From Bacteroidia bacterium (GTDB taxonomy: Bacteria; Bacteroidota; Bacteroidia; Chitinophagales; UBA2359), in assembly GCA_030427245.1 (NCBI GenBank), contig JAUHXA010000035.1, positions 1-64,000 of the forward strand: DNA of 64,000 nt, in the 5' to 3' direction. Position 1 is the first letter of the stretch. Each line of letters opens with the position of its first letter. The translations under genes and the position numbers were made by a program. Below the pieces are notes generated by a model. It was not told the origin of the DNA. It searched no databases and saw only the letters and a list, made by a program, of their open reading frames with translations. Positions 14,376 through 22,528 of the stretch are shown here, one piece after another.

Positions 14376-14591
14376 CAAATCCAAGCCCGCAAATACATCC
14401 ATCTAAAATGAAACAACCCATAGATGTATAAATTGGACTTTTCCTTCAATTTTGTTATTTTTACGAAGCAGGAAAGTCAGACAAAAACCATAGCCTTTCC
14501 CTTATACCCAATTTCGTTCAACTGAAATGTCTGCGATAGTGAAGTTTGGTGTATTGTCCGAAGGGTTGGGAGGCGCAGACATTCCTTTGAG
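14376..14591 (+). repeat. Spacer cassette S3, 5'-truncated
   Basis: Only the 3' part of an S spacer remains. It begins in the recombinase fragment at CCAAGCCCGC, continues through the conserved downstream block and ends in an intact attC (GTTCAAC 14516-14522, arms ATGTCTGCG and CGCAGACAT perfectly paired, exit core GTTGGCT 14591-14597). The promoter, hairpin and start codon are gone. The deletion also removed the attC of the preceding operon cassette. Confidence 0.65.
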
Positions 14592-14614
14592 TTGGCTGTA
14601 ATTAAAAGACAAAA

Positions 14615-15859
14615 ATGAAAATCTGCATTGCACAAACGAAATCTGAAAAAGGAGAAATTCAGTTGAATATAGAAAATCATTTGAAGCTAATCAATCGTGC
14701 AATCGGTTTGAATTCCAACCTAATAGTATTCCCAGAATTATCCATTACTAACTATGAACCTGATATAGCCAAAGAATTTGCTATTGATATAGATGATACT
14801 ATTTTTAATTCATTTCAAAAATTGTCAGATAAAAATGAAATAGTTATTGGAGTTGGGATGCCAACCAAGGCAGTTGACGGGATAAATATTAGTATGTTGA
14901 TTTTTCAACCGAATAAAGAGAGAATGATTTATTCCAAGTGTCTACTTCATTCTGATGAAATTCCATATTTCGTAAGTGGTAACATCCAGCCATTCTTAAA
15001 GATAAAAGGAAAGAAGATTGCTCTCGGAATATGCTATGAAACACTTCAACGAGAGTATTTTATAAAAGCAAAACAAAATGGTGCTGATGTTTATATTGCA
15101 AGTGTTGCAAAACCAGATAGAGGAACGGATAAAGCATATTCATATTTTCCTTTAATAGCAAAGGAATTTGAAACTCCAATACTAATGTCTAACTCTATTG
15201 GATATTGCGATAATTTTCTAAGCAATGGGCTTAGTTCTGTTTGGAATAGAAAAGGAGAATTAATCGGGCAACTTGATAAAGTAAATCAAGGTCTACTGAC
15301 TTACGACACAGAAACTGAAATAGCAGAAGTGAACCAACTGAGAATAGAAAAAGGGCTTTTGTCCGATTTAGACGACCTTTTCCAAATTTATAAGAATAGT
15401 AAGACGGAATTAGAGAAAAACGGAATTTATCAATGGACAGATAATTATCCAACACGTTCGATTATTCAAAATGATTTAAGAAAGGATGTACTGTATGTTC
15501 TAAAAAACGATAGGGAAGTAATAGGTGCAATAAATTTAAGTGAAGAACAAGAAGATGAATATCAATCTATTAATTGGCAATTTGATAATTCTAAAGTATT
15601 GGTTATTCACAGATTGGTGGTTGAACCAAAACACCAAAGAAAAGGCTACGCAAGAATACTAATGAATTTTACAGAAAATTTTGCAAAAGAAAACAGCTAT
15701 ACATCAATAAGATTAGATGCGTATAGTAAAAATGAAAGGGTATTAAAATTTTATAAAAAGCGAGAATATTTCATTCGAGGGGATGTTAATTTTCCTGAAA
15801 GAAATCATCCTTTTCATTGTATGGAAAAAGAAATAAAAACTGCCTACAACAAAGGCTAA
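14615..15859 (+). CDS. Nitrilase-superfamily amidohydrolase fused to a GNAT acetyltransferase
   Basis: 414 residues. Residues 1 to ~245 form a carbon-nitrogen hydrolase with the Glu-Lys-Cys triad: E in FPELSITNYEPD, K in YSKCLLHSDE and C in LGICYETLQREYF. Residues ~260-410 form a GNAT domain with the acetyl-CoA loop VVEPKHQRKGYARILM. The fusion could hydrolyse an amide and acylate an amine in one polypeptide, but the substrates are not predictable. It is alone in its cassette; its stop codon lies inside the cassette's attC, as does that of the cyclase gene. Confidence 0.85.
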   Translation: MKICIAQTKSEKGEIQLNIENHLKLINRAIGLNSNLIVFPELSITNYEPDIAKEFAIDIDDTIFNSFQKLSDKNEIVIGVGMPTKAVDGINISMLIFQPNKERMIYSKCLLHSDEIPYFVSGNIQPFLKIKGKKIALGICYETLQREYFIKAKQNGADVYIASVAKPDRGTDKAYSYFPLIAKEFETPILMSNSIGYCDNFLSNGLSSVWNRKGELIGQLDKVNQGLLTYDTETEIAEVNQLRIEKGLLSDLDDLFQIYKNSKTELEKNGIYQWTDNYPTRSIIQNDLRKDVLYVLKNDREVIGAINLSEEQEDEYQSINWQFDNSKVLVIHRLVVEPKHQRKGYARILMNFTENFAKENSYTSIRLDAYSKNERVLKFYKKREYFIRGDVNFPERNHPFHCMEKEIKTAYNKG

Positions 15860-15911
15860 AATGGCAATATGGGCTATGCACCCATACTACGCTTAGTTGA
15901 GACTGTTGAGC
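15844..15911 (+). other. attC-like site of the nitrilase-GNAT cassette
   Basis: A degenerate inverse core CTACAAC (15844-15850) is followed by AAAGGCTAAAATGGC. An ATGGGC/GCACCCAT hairpin and the distal arm CGCTTAGTTGAGACT lead into GTTGAGC (15905-15911). It is clearly homologous to the sites at 2997, 5370 and 7892. Confidence 0.6.
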
Positions 15912-16307
15912 ATAATTTTACTATATAAATAAATGCTAAATTGTATCAATTTTTATTCTATCTTCGCAGTGTTCAATCGCTTGAAAACACTGTAAAAAGT
16001 GGATACAATAAGCCAAAAATTACAGCCTTGCCACCCACAAATCCTACGGCTGCGCCCTCAAACAATTCCTCCATTCACGCATTAAAAAAGGATTTAACCA
16101 CTTCTCGCCCTCCAATTTCTAAAATGAAACAACCCATAGATGTATAAATTGGGCTTTTCCTTCAATTTTGTTATTTTTACAAAGCAGGAAAGTCAGACAA
16201 AAAACATAGTCTTTCTCCTATACCCAATTTTGTTCAACTGAAATGTCTGCGATAGTGAAGTTTGGACTATTGTCCGAAGGGTTGGGAGGCACAGGGATTC
16301 CTTTGAG
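15905..16307 (+). repeat. Spacer cassette S4
   Basis: Fourth S spacer: core GTTGAGC, leader with the covarying hairpin CAGTGTT/AACACTG (15967-15992), a broken recombinase fragment, the conserved block and the attC 16232-16313. That attC has inverse core GTTCAAC and exit core GTTATGT (16307-16313). It is the most diverged copy; its attC arms pair poorly (GTCTGCG against CACAGGG), so it may be inactive. Confidence 0.65.
15999..16110 (+). pseudogene. Degenerate recombinase N-terminal fragment
   Basis: The start codon is GTG where the intact copy has ATG. An internal deletion after MDTISQ removes the LDNYLQ segment and shifts the frame before ALKQFLH-equivalent DNA. It is clearly derived from the same gene as 8400-8660, but no coding function remains. 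Confidence 0.65.
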
Positions 16308-16353
16308 TTATGTGTAAACTAAACAGACACCATTTATCCAAATTGAGACAGGT

Positions 16354-17997
16354 ATGAAAAGTAGACTAAAGAGATTTTGGAGCTTCTTGTTTTTATTAAA
16401 CCTATTTGCTTCTTCAGGCTGTGCACAGCAAAATATGAGTGGATATATTGGGAAATGGAAAGGCGAACTATCGCAAGGAAATCCGTTTATTTTAGACGTT
16501 ATTATCAATGAAAAAGACACAAATTCAACGTTCAACATATCAAATGAACGTTCAATCATTTCACAGAAATTTCAATTCGAGGATAAAATCAATCTTTCAT
16601 TAGATAACAATATCGATTTCAATGGAATTTTGAACCCATCCGAATCAGAAATTACTGGATTTATCCAATCTCACGGCTACTTTTACCCGATAAAACTTAA
16701 AAAGAGTGGCGACTCTTATAAAGGTCAGTGGAATCTTTCGGCATTTCAATACTTACGACCAGAAAGCCTTTATTTGACAATTAAAGAAGGAAACAGCCCA
16801 GATGATGAATACACTGCATATCCAATTATGGGATCGCTATGGTGCAATAATTTCAAAAAGGAAAACAACATTATTTCATTTACTGATTATTTTACAAAAC
16901 TTAATTTCAAAGGTGTTTTAAAAACATCAGAGATAGTTCTTGATGCCTATCTCGGCAAAAATAAGCTTACCCAAATCACATATAAGCGGTATGAAGATGA
17001 TGAAGTAAGACCGATCAAGCGATATCACGAAACTGACGATGGATGGGAAATTGCAGCTAAAGATGAAAGACGACTGTTGCCAAAAATGGAATCGGATATT
17101 CTCAACGATACTTTAATCGGAACAGAAAGCGTAGTAATTGCAAAGAATGGGAAAATTATTTATGAAAACTACTTTAATGGTTTCGATGTAAATTCACCCC
17201 ACGATATGCGCTCAGCATCCAAGAGTATTTCCTCTCTTATAATCGGGATTGCTATCGATAACGGAATAATTGATAATGTAAATAATCGACTATATGAGTA
17301 CATTCCAGAAAAATATCAACAAACCATCGATTCTTCCAAGTCTAAAATAACGATACGGGACTTGTTGACGATGAGTTCAGGAATAGGTGTTTCAGAAAAC
17401 ACTTATCAGCAATCCGATGATTGGCTAAAGACAGTATTGAAACCTCCCTTAAATCACAAACCTACAAGCTATACGGATTATAAGTCAGCAGACCCTTATT
17501 TGACTGGAATTTATCTCTCAGGGCATTTAGAAATACCTTTAGAAATTTACATTCAAAATGGTCTATTTTCCCCTCTTGGAATACATAATTATGTGATGAA
17601 TACTGATGAGACAGAGCAACGTCCTTATTTCGGAGGTGGCTTGCATTTAACACCAAGAGATATGCTAAAATTTGGACAATTGTTCCTTAATAAAGGAATC
17701 TGGAATGGAAAACGAGTTATCTCTGAGGAATGGGTTGATGAATCTACCCAGATACACACACGACTGGAAGATGTTTCTGATAAAAATGGATATGGTTACT
17801 TATGGTGGCATAATACCTACGAGGTTATGGGTAAAAAAATCAAAACTATAGAGGCAAGAGGAGCTGGTGGGCAGTATATTTTCATTATCCCCGAGTTAGA
17901 CTCGGTTGCGGTCATAACATCTGGAAATTACCGGAATGGAAAAACACGCCAACCTGAAAAGATATTGGAGGAATATATACTTCAATCAATTCTGTAA
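16354..17997 (+). CDS. Beta-lactamase-family serine hydrolase (lipoprotein)
   Basis: 547 residues. The N-terminus (LFLLNLFASSGCAQQN) looks like a lipoprotein signal with a Cys near residue 24. Residues ~30-220 form a beta-rich domain. From ~235 a class C/DD-peptidase-like fold follows, with SxxK in RSASKSISS, a Tyr-x-Ser-type second motif in SYTDYKSADPYLTG and a late GAGGQYIF. Such enzymes include esterases and peptidases as well as beta-lactamases; resistance cannot be assumed. It occupies a cassette with exactly complementary cores (GTTATGT at 16307, ACATAAC at 18012). Confidence 0.85.
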   Translation: MKSRLKRFWSFLFLLNLFASSGCAQQNMSGYIGKWKGELSQGNPFILDVIINEKDTNSTFNISNERSIISQKFQFEDKINLSLDNNIDFNGILNPSESEITGFIQSHGYFYPIKLKKSGDSYKGQWNLSAFQYLRPESLYLTIKEGNSPDDEYTAYPIMGSLWCNNFKKENNIISFTDYFTKLNFKGVLKTSEIVLDAYLGKNKLTQITYKRYEDDEVRPIKRYHETDDGWEIAAKDERRLLPKMESDILNDTLIGTESVVIAKNGKIIYENYFNGFDVNSPHDMRSASKSISSLIIGIAIDNGIIDNVNNRLYEYIPEKYQQTIDSSKSKITIRDLLTMSSGIGVSENTYQQSDDWLKTVLKPPLNHKPTSYTDYKSADPYLTGIYLSGHLEIPLEIYIQNGLFSPLGIHNYVMNTDETEQRPYFGGGLHLTPRDMLKFGQLFLNKGIWNGKRVISEEWVDESTQIHTRLEDVSDKNGYGYLWWHNTYEVMGKKIKTIEARGAGGQYIFIIPELDSVAVITSGNYRNGKTRQPEKILEEYILQSIL

Positions 17998-18011
17998 TCA
18001 AAAAAATCTGT

Positions 18012-18082
18012 ACATAACAATGGCTATAAGCAATTGGTACAAAAGTGATTAACTGCAACTATTTCGCCATACTACGTAATGA
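18012..18082 (+). other. attC-like site of the serine hydrolase cassette
   Basis: The inverse core ACATAAC (18012-18018) is the exact complement of this cassette's 5' core GTTATGT. AATGGC follows it and pairs with GCCAT near 18066. The exit core is degenerate (GTAATGA, about 18076-18082), so this may be the last recognisable junction of the array. Confidence 0.55.
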
Positions 18083-18091
18083 ACCACAAAA

Positions 18092-19387
18092 ATGAAAAAA
18101 AACAAGCTTTTACTTCTACTCCTATTTCTTTCGTTCTATATTCAAGCGCAACAAAACAATATTGAGTCCATTCTTTCAAAAATGTCGGACGTATCGTACG
18201 AAAAATTAAATGAGGCTAATGGATATACCACATTTGTTGTTCAAATAAAACAACCAATAGACCATTCTGATACCAGCAAAGGATTCTTCTATCAAAAAGC
18301 TTACCTGTCGCACAAAAGTTTAGAAAATCCAACTGTAATGATAACCGAAGGATATAGCGCAAGTGAAAATAAAACTTACGAATTGACAAACTTGTTAGAT
18401 GCGAACCAAATTCAGGTAGAACACCGCTATTTTGGAGAAAGTATTCCTGATTCTTTAGACTATCGCTTTTTGAATTTAAAACAAGCCACGGGAGATTTGC
18501 ATCGAATTAGACAACTATTTACTAATGTGTATTCAAATAAGTGGATAAGTACAGGTATTAGTAAAGGAGGAGCAACAACCATATTTTATCGCTATTTCTA
18601 TCCAAATGATATGGATGTAAGTGTTCCTTATGTCGCTCCCATTAACCAATCATACGAAGAACAAAGAATCTATGATTTTCTTGATACCATAGGAACTAAA
18701 GAATGTCGAAATAAAATAAAAGATTTTCAAATATTAATTTTAGAAAATAGAGAGAAACTCATCCCATTATTGAAATTTTATAGTATGGGAGCAAAGGTTA
18801 AATATTCCTATTTGACCTTGCGTGAAGCATTTGAATATGCAGTAATGGAGTATCCGTTTTCTTTCTGGCAACACGGAAATGATTGTGAGAAGATACCGTC
18901 AAAAACAGCCACTTCAGAAGAAATTACAGAACATTTTCTATCAGTTTCTGACCTAACATTATTTAGTGACGAATCCATTCAGCAATTGAGCCCACATTAT
19001 TATCAATCTGCTACAGAGATGGGGTATTATGGCTATGAAACGAATGAGTTCAAGGATTATTTAACTGAATTGCCAACAGATTCAAATCCGATATCATTAT
19101 TCTTTCCTTTCGAGATGACCGAAAAGTTTGACGGTCAGCTTTTGAATGATGTTAACCTTTGGTTGAAAACAGAAGGTGATAAAATCATTTATATCTATGG
19201 AGGTATTGATACTTGGACTGCAAGTGCAGTTCCTCTCAATGATAATGTTGATTCCGAATGGTTTATTTTGCCTGGAAAGCATCATGACAATGCGAGAATA
19301 GAATCCATGACACCTGCTGAAAAAAAGCGGCTTATTGAAGTTCTGGAAAGGTGGCTTGGGATAAAATTATCGTCAGAAATGGATTAA
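18092..19387 (+). CDS. S37/S28-like serine peptidase (exported)
   Basis: 431 residues with a signal peptide (LLLLLLFLSFYIQAQ). The nucleophile elbow is STGISKGGATTIFYRYFYP, with acid and base in YGGIDTWTAS and PGKHHDNA. These fit the S37 tripeptidyl-aminopeptidase group within the alpha/beta-hydrolase peptidases. It starts 10 bases after the degenerate attC at 18082 and has the same orientation as all cassette genes, so it may be the last cassette. No attC is visible between its stop and the next gene at 19572, so it could equally be the first chromosomal gene. Confidence 0.8.
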   Translation: MKKNKLLLLLLFLSFYIQAQQNNIESILSKMSDVSYEKLNEANGYTTFVVQIKQPIDHSDTSKGFFYQKAYLSHKSLENPTVMITEGYSASENKTYELTNLLDANQIQVEHRYFGESIPDSLDYRFLNLKQATGDLHRIRQLFTNVYSNKWISTGISKGGATTIFYRYFYPNDMDVSVPYVAPINQSYEEQRIYDFLDTIGTKECRNKIKDFQILILENREKLIPLLKFYSMGAKVKYSYLTLREAFEYAVMEYPFSFWQHGNDCEKIPSKTATSEEITEHFLSVSDLTLFSDESIQQLSPHYYQSATEMGYYGYETNEFKDYLTELPTDSNPISLFFPFEMTEKFDGQLLNDVNLWLKTEGDKIIYIYGGIDTWTASAVPLNDNVDSEWFILPGKHHDNARIESMTPAEKKRLIEVLERWLGIKLSSEMD

Positions 19388-19571
19388 TACTGAAGTTTGC
19401 ATTGTAAGTTTTAGCAAGAAAAATTTGCAGAGGGAAATGGTTTGGAAACGGCAGTTGAATGGAAAGAACATCTTCCGTTTGCCCAAACATCTGAGCAAGA
19501 GGTGTATATATTGGAGGTGAAAGAAAAGCAAGGAATTTGCAGGCAGAAAGCAAAGCGGTAAAATAACAAAA

Positions 19572-20207
19572 CTAATCAACGGCCTTCAACACATCCCCAA
19601 CCGAGCCCCAAGAATTGAGCAGATGTACATCAAAGTCACTTGGTTCAACCCACTTGACTTTGGTGATACCCTCTGATTCTTGCGGTATGCCTTCTGTGGG
19701 CGTATTGCAGTACATTTTGAACCAATAGGTAATTTTTAACACCCTTCTACTTTTCTGAAAATAAGTGTGATAGGTTACGTTTTTTCGATTAACAGGAATC
19801 ACCAAAGGTTGCTGAATGACCAATTCGTCAATGCCTGTTTCCTCCTCGACTTCCCTCAAAGCTGCACTTTCAACGCCTTCTCTTCGTTCGATTTTCCCTT
19901 TTGGAATATCCCACTTGCCATATCTGAAAATAAGCAGACCCCGGCCTTGTGGGTCAAACACCAATCCACCAGCGGCTTCAATATTTTTGTAGAAACCAAA
20001 AAAATCATGCTCTACTTTTTCTTGATTGTTGCCGATAATATGCACTTCCTTCAAGTCTTCGCTGTGTTCAATATAGCGAATCAAATCCAGTAATTCTTTC
20101 TTATCTCGATAGGTCACCTGCATGATTTCTCGATTATTATTCAAAAAATCATTGGTTTCGGAAACTCTTAGAAAAACAGGAATGTTATTGATGTAAATTT
20201 TGCTCAT
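19572..20207 (-). CDS. Nudix hydrolase
   Basis: 211 residues. A complete Nudix box is visible as G-K-I-E-R-R-E-G, followed by ALREVEEETGI (GX5EX7REUXEEXGU pattern) around residues 108-130, preceded by RYGKWDIPKG. The N-terminal ~75 residues are extra and of unknown role. Nudix enzymes hydrolyse nucleoside diphosphates linked to another moiety; the substrate is not predictable. It is transcribed away from the DUF445 gene at 20337, with a 129-bp shared upstream region. This is the first gene opposite to the cassette array and probably marks the start of ordinary chromosome. Confidence 0.87.
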   Translation of the reverse strand: MSKIYINNIPVFLRVSETNDFLNNNREIMQVTYRDKKELLDLIRYIEHSEDLKEVHIIGNNQEKVEHDFFGFYKNIEAAGGLVFDPQGRGLLIFRYGKWDIPKGKIERREGVESAALREVEEETGIDELVIQQPLVIPVNRKNVTYHTYFQKSRRVLKITYWFKMYCNTPTEGIPQESEGITKVKWVEPSDFDVHLLNSWGSVGDVLKAVD

Positions 20208-20336
20208 TGGTTGTTTGATTTTTTACTAATATTGCAGTCAAATGACGAATAGTATTTTAGGCTGTTGGTACAAAACACTTTACAGGTGTTAAGTGTTATT
20301 TTCATTTCAATTTAAATTTTTCATTGACTCAAAAAT

Positions 20337-20933
20337 ATGGTTTATACATTGCCCTTCATAGCTGCTCTTATTGGTTGGTTTACAAACTTTTTGGCAGTGA
20401 AGATGCTATTTCATCCACGCGAAAAAAAACGGTTTTTATTTATCGAATTTCAAGGCGTTTTCCCCAAAAGGCAGCACGAAATTGCCGAAAGATTGGGAGA
20501 GATTGTTTCAAAAGAGCTGATTTCTATTGATGACATCAAACATAAATTAGCTGACGACAGAAACTTAGATGAAGTAAAAGCGCTTTTAGAAACAAAGATA
20601 GATGATTTTATTCAAAGACGACTTCCTGCTACTTATCCTGCTTTGGCAATGTTCTTAAACGATAAAATTAAGAAAAAAATCAAAAACCAAATTATTGAAG
20701 AAGTCGAAGATGTTCTACCCGATGCCATAGAAAATTATATTGATAAGGCAGGAGAACGCATTGACATTCAGGCTTTGGTCTATGGAAAGGTGGTAAAGTT
20801 TTCAAGCGACAAATTGGAATCCATCGTCTTTGCGATTCTATCTAAAGAATTCAAATTTATTGAATTGGTAGGTGCTGCATTGGGATTTTTGATTGGTTGT
20901 GTGCAGTTGTTGATTATGCACTTTGCAGGATGA
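20337..20933 (+). CDS. DUF445-family membrane protein
   Basis: 198 residues, with a hydrophobic segment at each end (about 3-20 and 175-195) and a long helical middle. The N-terminal ALIGWFTNFLAVKMLFHP and C-terminal GAALGFLIGCVQ are hallmarks of DUF445 (YheB/YjiN group). The function is unknown; members are thought to be membrane-tethered helical proteins. It is shorter than most DUF445 proteins. It has its own upstream region, divergent from the Nudix gene. Confidence 0.8.
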   Translation: MVYTLPFIAALIGWFTNFLAVKMLFHPREKKRFLFIEFQGVFPKRQHEIAERLGEIVSKELISIDDIKHKLADDRNLDEVKALLETKIDDFIQRRLPATYPALAMFLNDKIKKKIKNQIIEEVEDVLPDAIENYIDKAGERIDIQALVYGKVVKFSSDKLESIVFAILSKEFKFIELVGAALGFLIGCVQLLIMHFAG

Positions 20934-20997
20934 GAAGTCAAAAAATTATGGTTTAATCTGACAGTCACAGACGGTCTTACCTCTTGCTTCTTACTCT

Positions 20998-22089
20998 TCA
21001 AAACAACTTCAACTGCGGATTCTTCATCTGCTCGTATAATTCCAAGTTGTAAGGCGGCATTTCCACATCTTTCAAAAACTGATTCCGAGCGACTCTGAAT
21101 TGTTGGTGAATCATGTCTGCATAGTTGCCTTGTCCACTCATCCTTGCCCCAATTTTGGTGCTACCCAATTCACCGCCATGACAATCAGCGATTTGATTCA
21201 AAATTTTATCAGCACGGTCAGGTATGTTTTTACGCAACCAATCCTCAAAAATAAGGGCAACATCATCGTTCAATCGCACAATTGTATGACCGATTCCATT
21301 TGCACCCAAAGACGCTACTTTTTTGGTCAAGCCCAATATTTCGTGGTCGTTGAGTGAAGGGATAATAGGGGCCATCATCACAAAAACAGGAATGCCATTT
21401 TTTGCCAATTCCTCCACTGTTTCCAAACGATTCGCAATAGAGGAAGCTCTCGGTTCGAGTTTTTGGCGGAGTTTTTCGTTGAGAGTCGTAATCGTGACAG
21501 CTACATGCACAAGATTGTTTTTTGCCATTTTGGTGAGAATGTCCAAATCTCTTAAAATGAGTTTGTTGCGTGTAATCATACTCACAGGATGGCGGTATTT
21601 CCAAAGCACTTCGAGCATTTGGCGGGTAATCTGCAATTTTTTCTCAATGGGTTGGTAACAGTCTGTATTTCCTGAAAACATAATCGGCTTCGCTACCCAG
21701 TTTTTGGACTTCAATTTTGCCTCCAGTAATTGAGGCGCATTTTTCTTGACCAAAATATTCTGCTCAAACTCCAATCCTGCACTATAGCCCCAATAAGGGT
21801 GCGTATTTCGAGCATAACAATACACACATCCATGCTCGCAACCTTGATAGGGATTCATCGAATATTCGGCGGGAATGTCTGGACTAATGACCTTGTTCAA
21901 AATGCTTTTGGGATGTACTTCAATGTAATTCGTAGGCGTTTTTTCGTCCTCAGATTCGACCAATTGACTTTCTTCGCTGTCGTAAGCGTGTTCCGCAAAA
22001 CGATGCGTTGGGTTGATTTGTGCGCCTCGACCTTTGATGTAATCGTCATTTTTGGGATGTTCCATGCTTTGAGTTTCTTTGATATTCAA
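20998..22089 (-). CDS. PA0069-family radical SAM protein
   Basis: 363 residues. The radical SAM cluster motif CxxxCxxC is seen as GCEHGCVYCYARNTH near residue 85-100, within the family signature MNPYQGCEHGC. The N-terminus (KGRGAQINPTHRF) and the PIMFSGNTDCYQP segment fit the PA0069/Rv2578c group. It would carry a [4Fe-4S] cluster and cleave S-adenosylmethionine; the substrate is unknown. An alternative start at 22065 would drop eight residues. Confidence 0.88.
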   Translation of the reverse strand: MNIKETQSMEHPKNDDYIKGRGAQINPTHRFAEHAYDSEESQLVESEDEKTPTNYIEVHPKSILNKVISPDIPAEYSMNPYQGCEHGCVYCYARNTHPYWGYSAGLEFEQNILVKKNAPQLLEAKLKSKNWVAKPIMFSGNTDCYQPIEKKLQITRQMLEVLWKYRHPVSMITRNKLILRDLDILTKMAKNNLVHVAVTITTLNEKLRQKLEPRASSIANRLETVEELAKNGIPVFVMMAPIIPSLNDHEILGLTKKVASLGANGIGHTIVRLNDDVALIFEDWLRKNIPDRADKILNQIADCHGGELGSTKIGARMSGQGNYADMIHQQFRVARNQFLKDVEMPPYNLELYEQMKNPQLKLF

Positions 22090-22123
22090 GTACCAATATA
22101 GAACGAATTGCAGCCGAAATTGG

Positions 22124-22486
22124 TTAATCCTTCAATTTCTCATTCTCCCGATGTCGATTCAAATCCCTTTTCGTTTTCTTCTCCAAGTTTTTCTGCAATG
22201 CTGCGGTCAAATCCACACCCGTTTGATTCGCCAAACAAATCAACACAAACAACACATCCGCCATTTCATCACCCAAATCAGGTTCAGGTGCATCCTTTTT
22301 GAAGGACTGTTCTCCATATTTTCGGGCAATGATTCGAGCGACTTCCCCCACTTCTTCGGTCAGCATTGCCATATTGGTCAATTCATTGAAGTAGCGCACA
22401 CCAATTGAAGTAATCCATTCATCTACCAATTTTTGTGCTTCTGCAATGGTGAGTTCTGGCTTTGTCAAAGATTCTGGTGGATTCAT
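22124..22486 (-). CDS. MazG-like nucleotide pyrophosphohydrolase
   Basis: 120 residues, all helical. Metal-binding acids appear in MLTEEVGEVARII and LGDEMADVLFVLI, the EExxE...ExxD pattern of the MazG/RS21-C6 group that removes pyrophosphate from (d)NTPs. It is short like the single-domain house-cleaning enzymes. It lies between the biotin carboxylase gene (42 bp upstream) and the radical SAM gene (34 bp downstream) on the same strand, so the three may be co-transcribed. Confidence 0.85.
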   Translation of the reverse strand: MNPPESLTKPELTIAEAQKLVDEWITSIGVRYFNELTNMAMLTEEVGEVARIIARKYGEQSFKKDAPEPDLGDEMADVLFVLICLANQTGVDLTAALQKNLEKKTKRDLNRHRENEKLKD

Positions 22487-22528
22487 GTTGTCGTTGAATT
22501 TTTATTTGAACCTTGAATGTCCATATTA

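Noticed and set aside
16354-17997. Calling the serine hydrolase an antibiotic-resistance gene
   Set aside because: The SxxK fold is shared with esterases and peptidases, and the extra N-terminal beta domain is not typical of resistance beta-lactamases.
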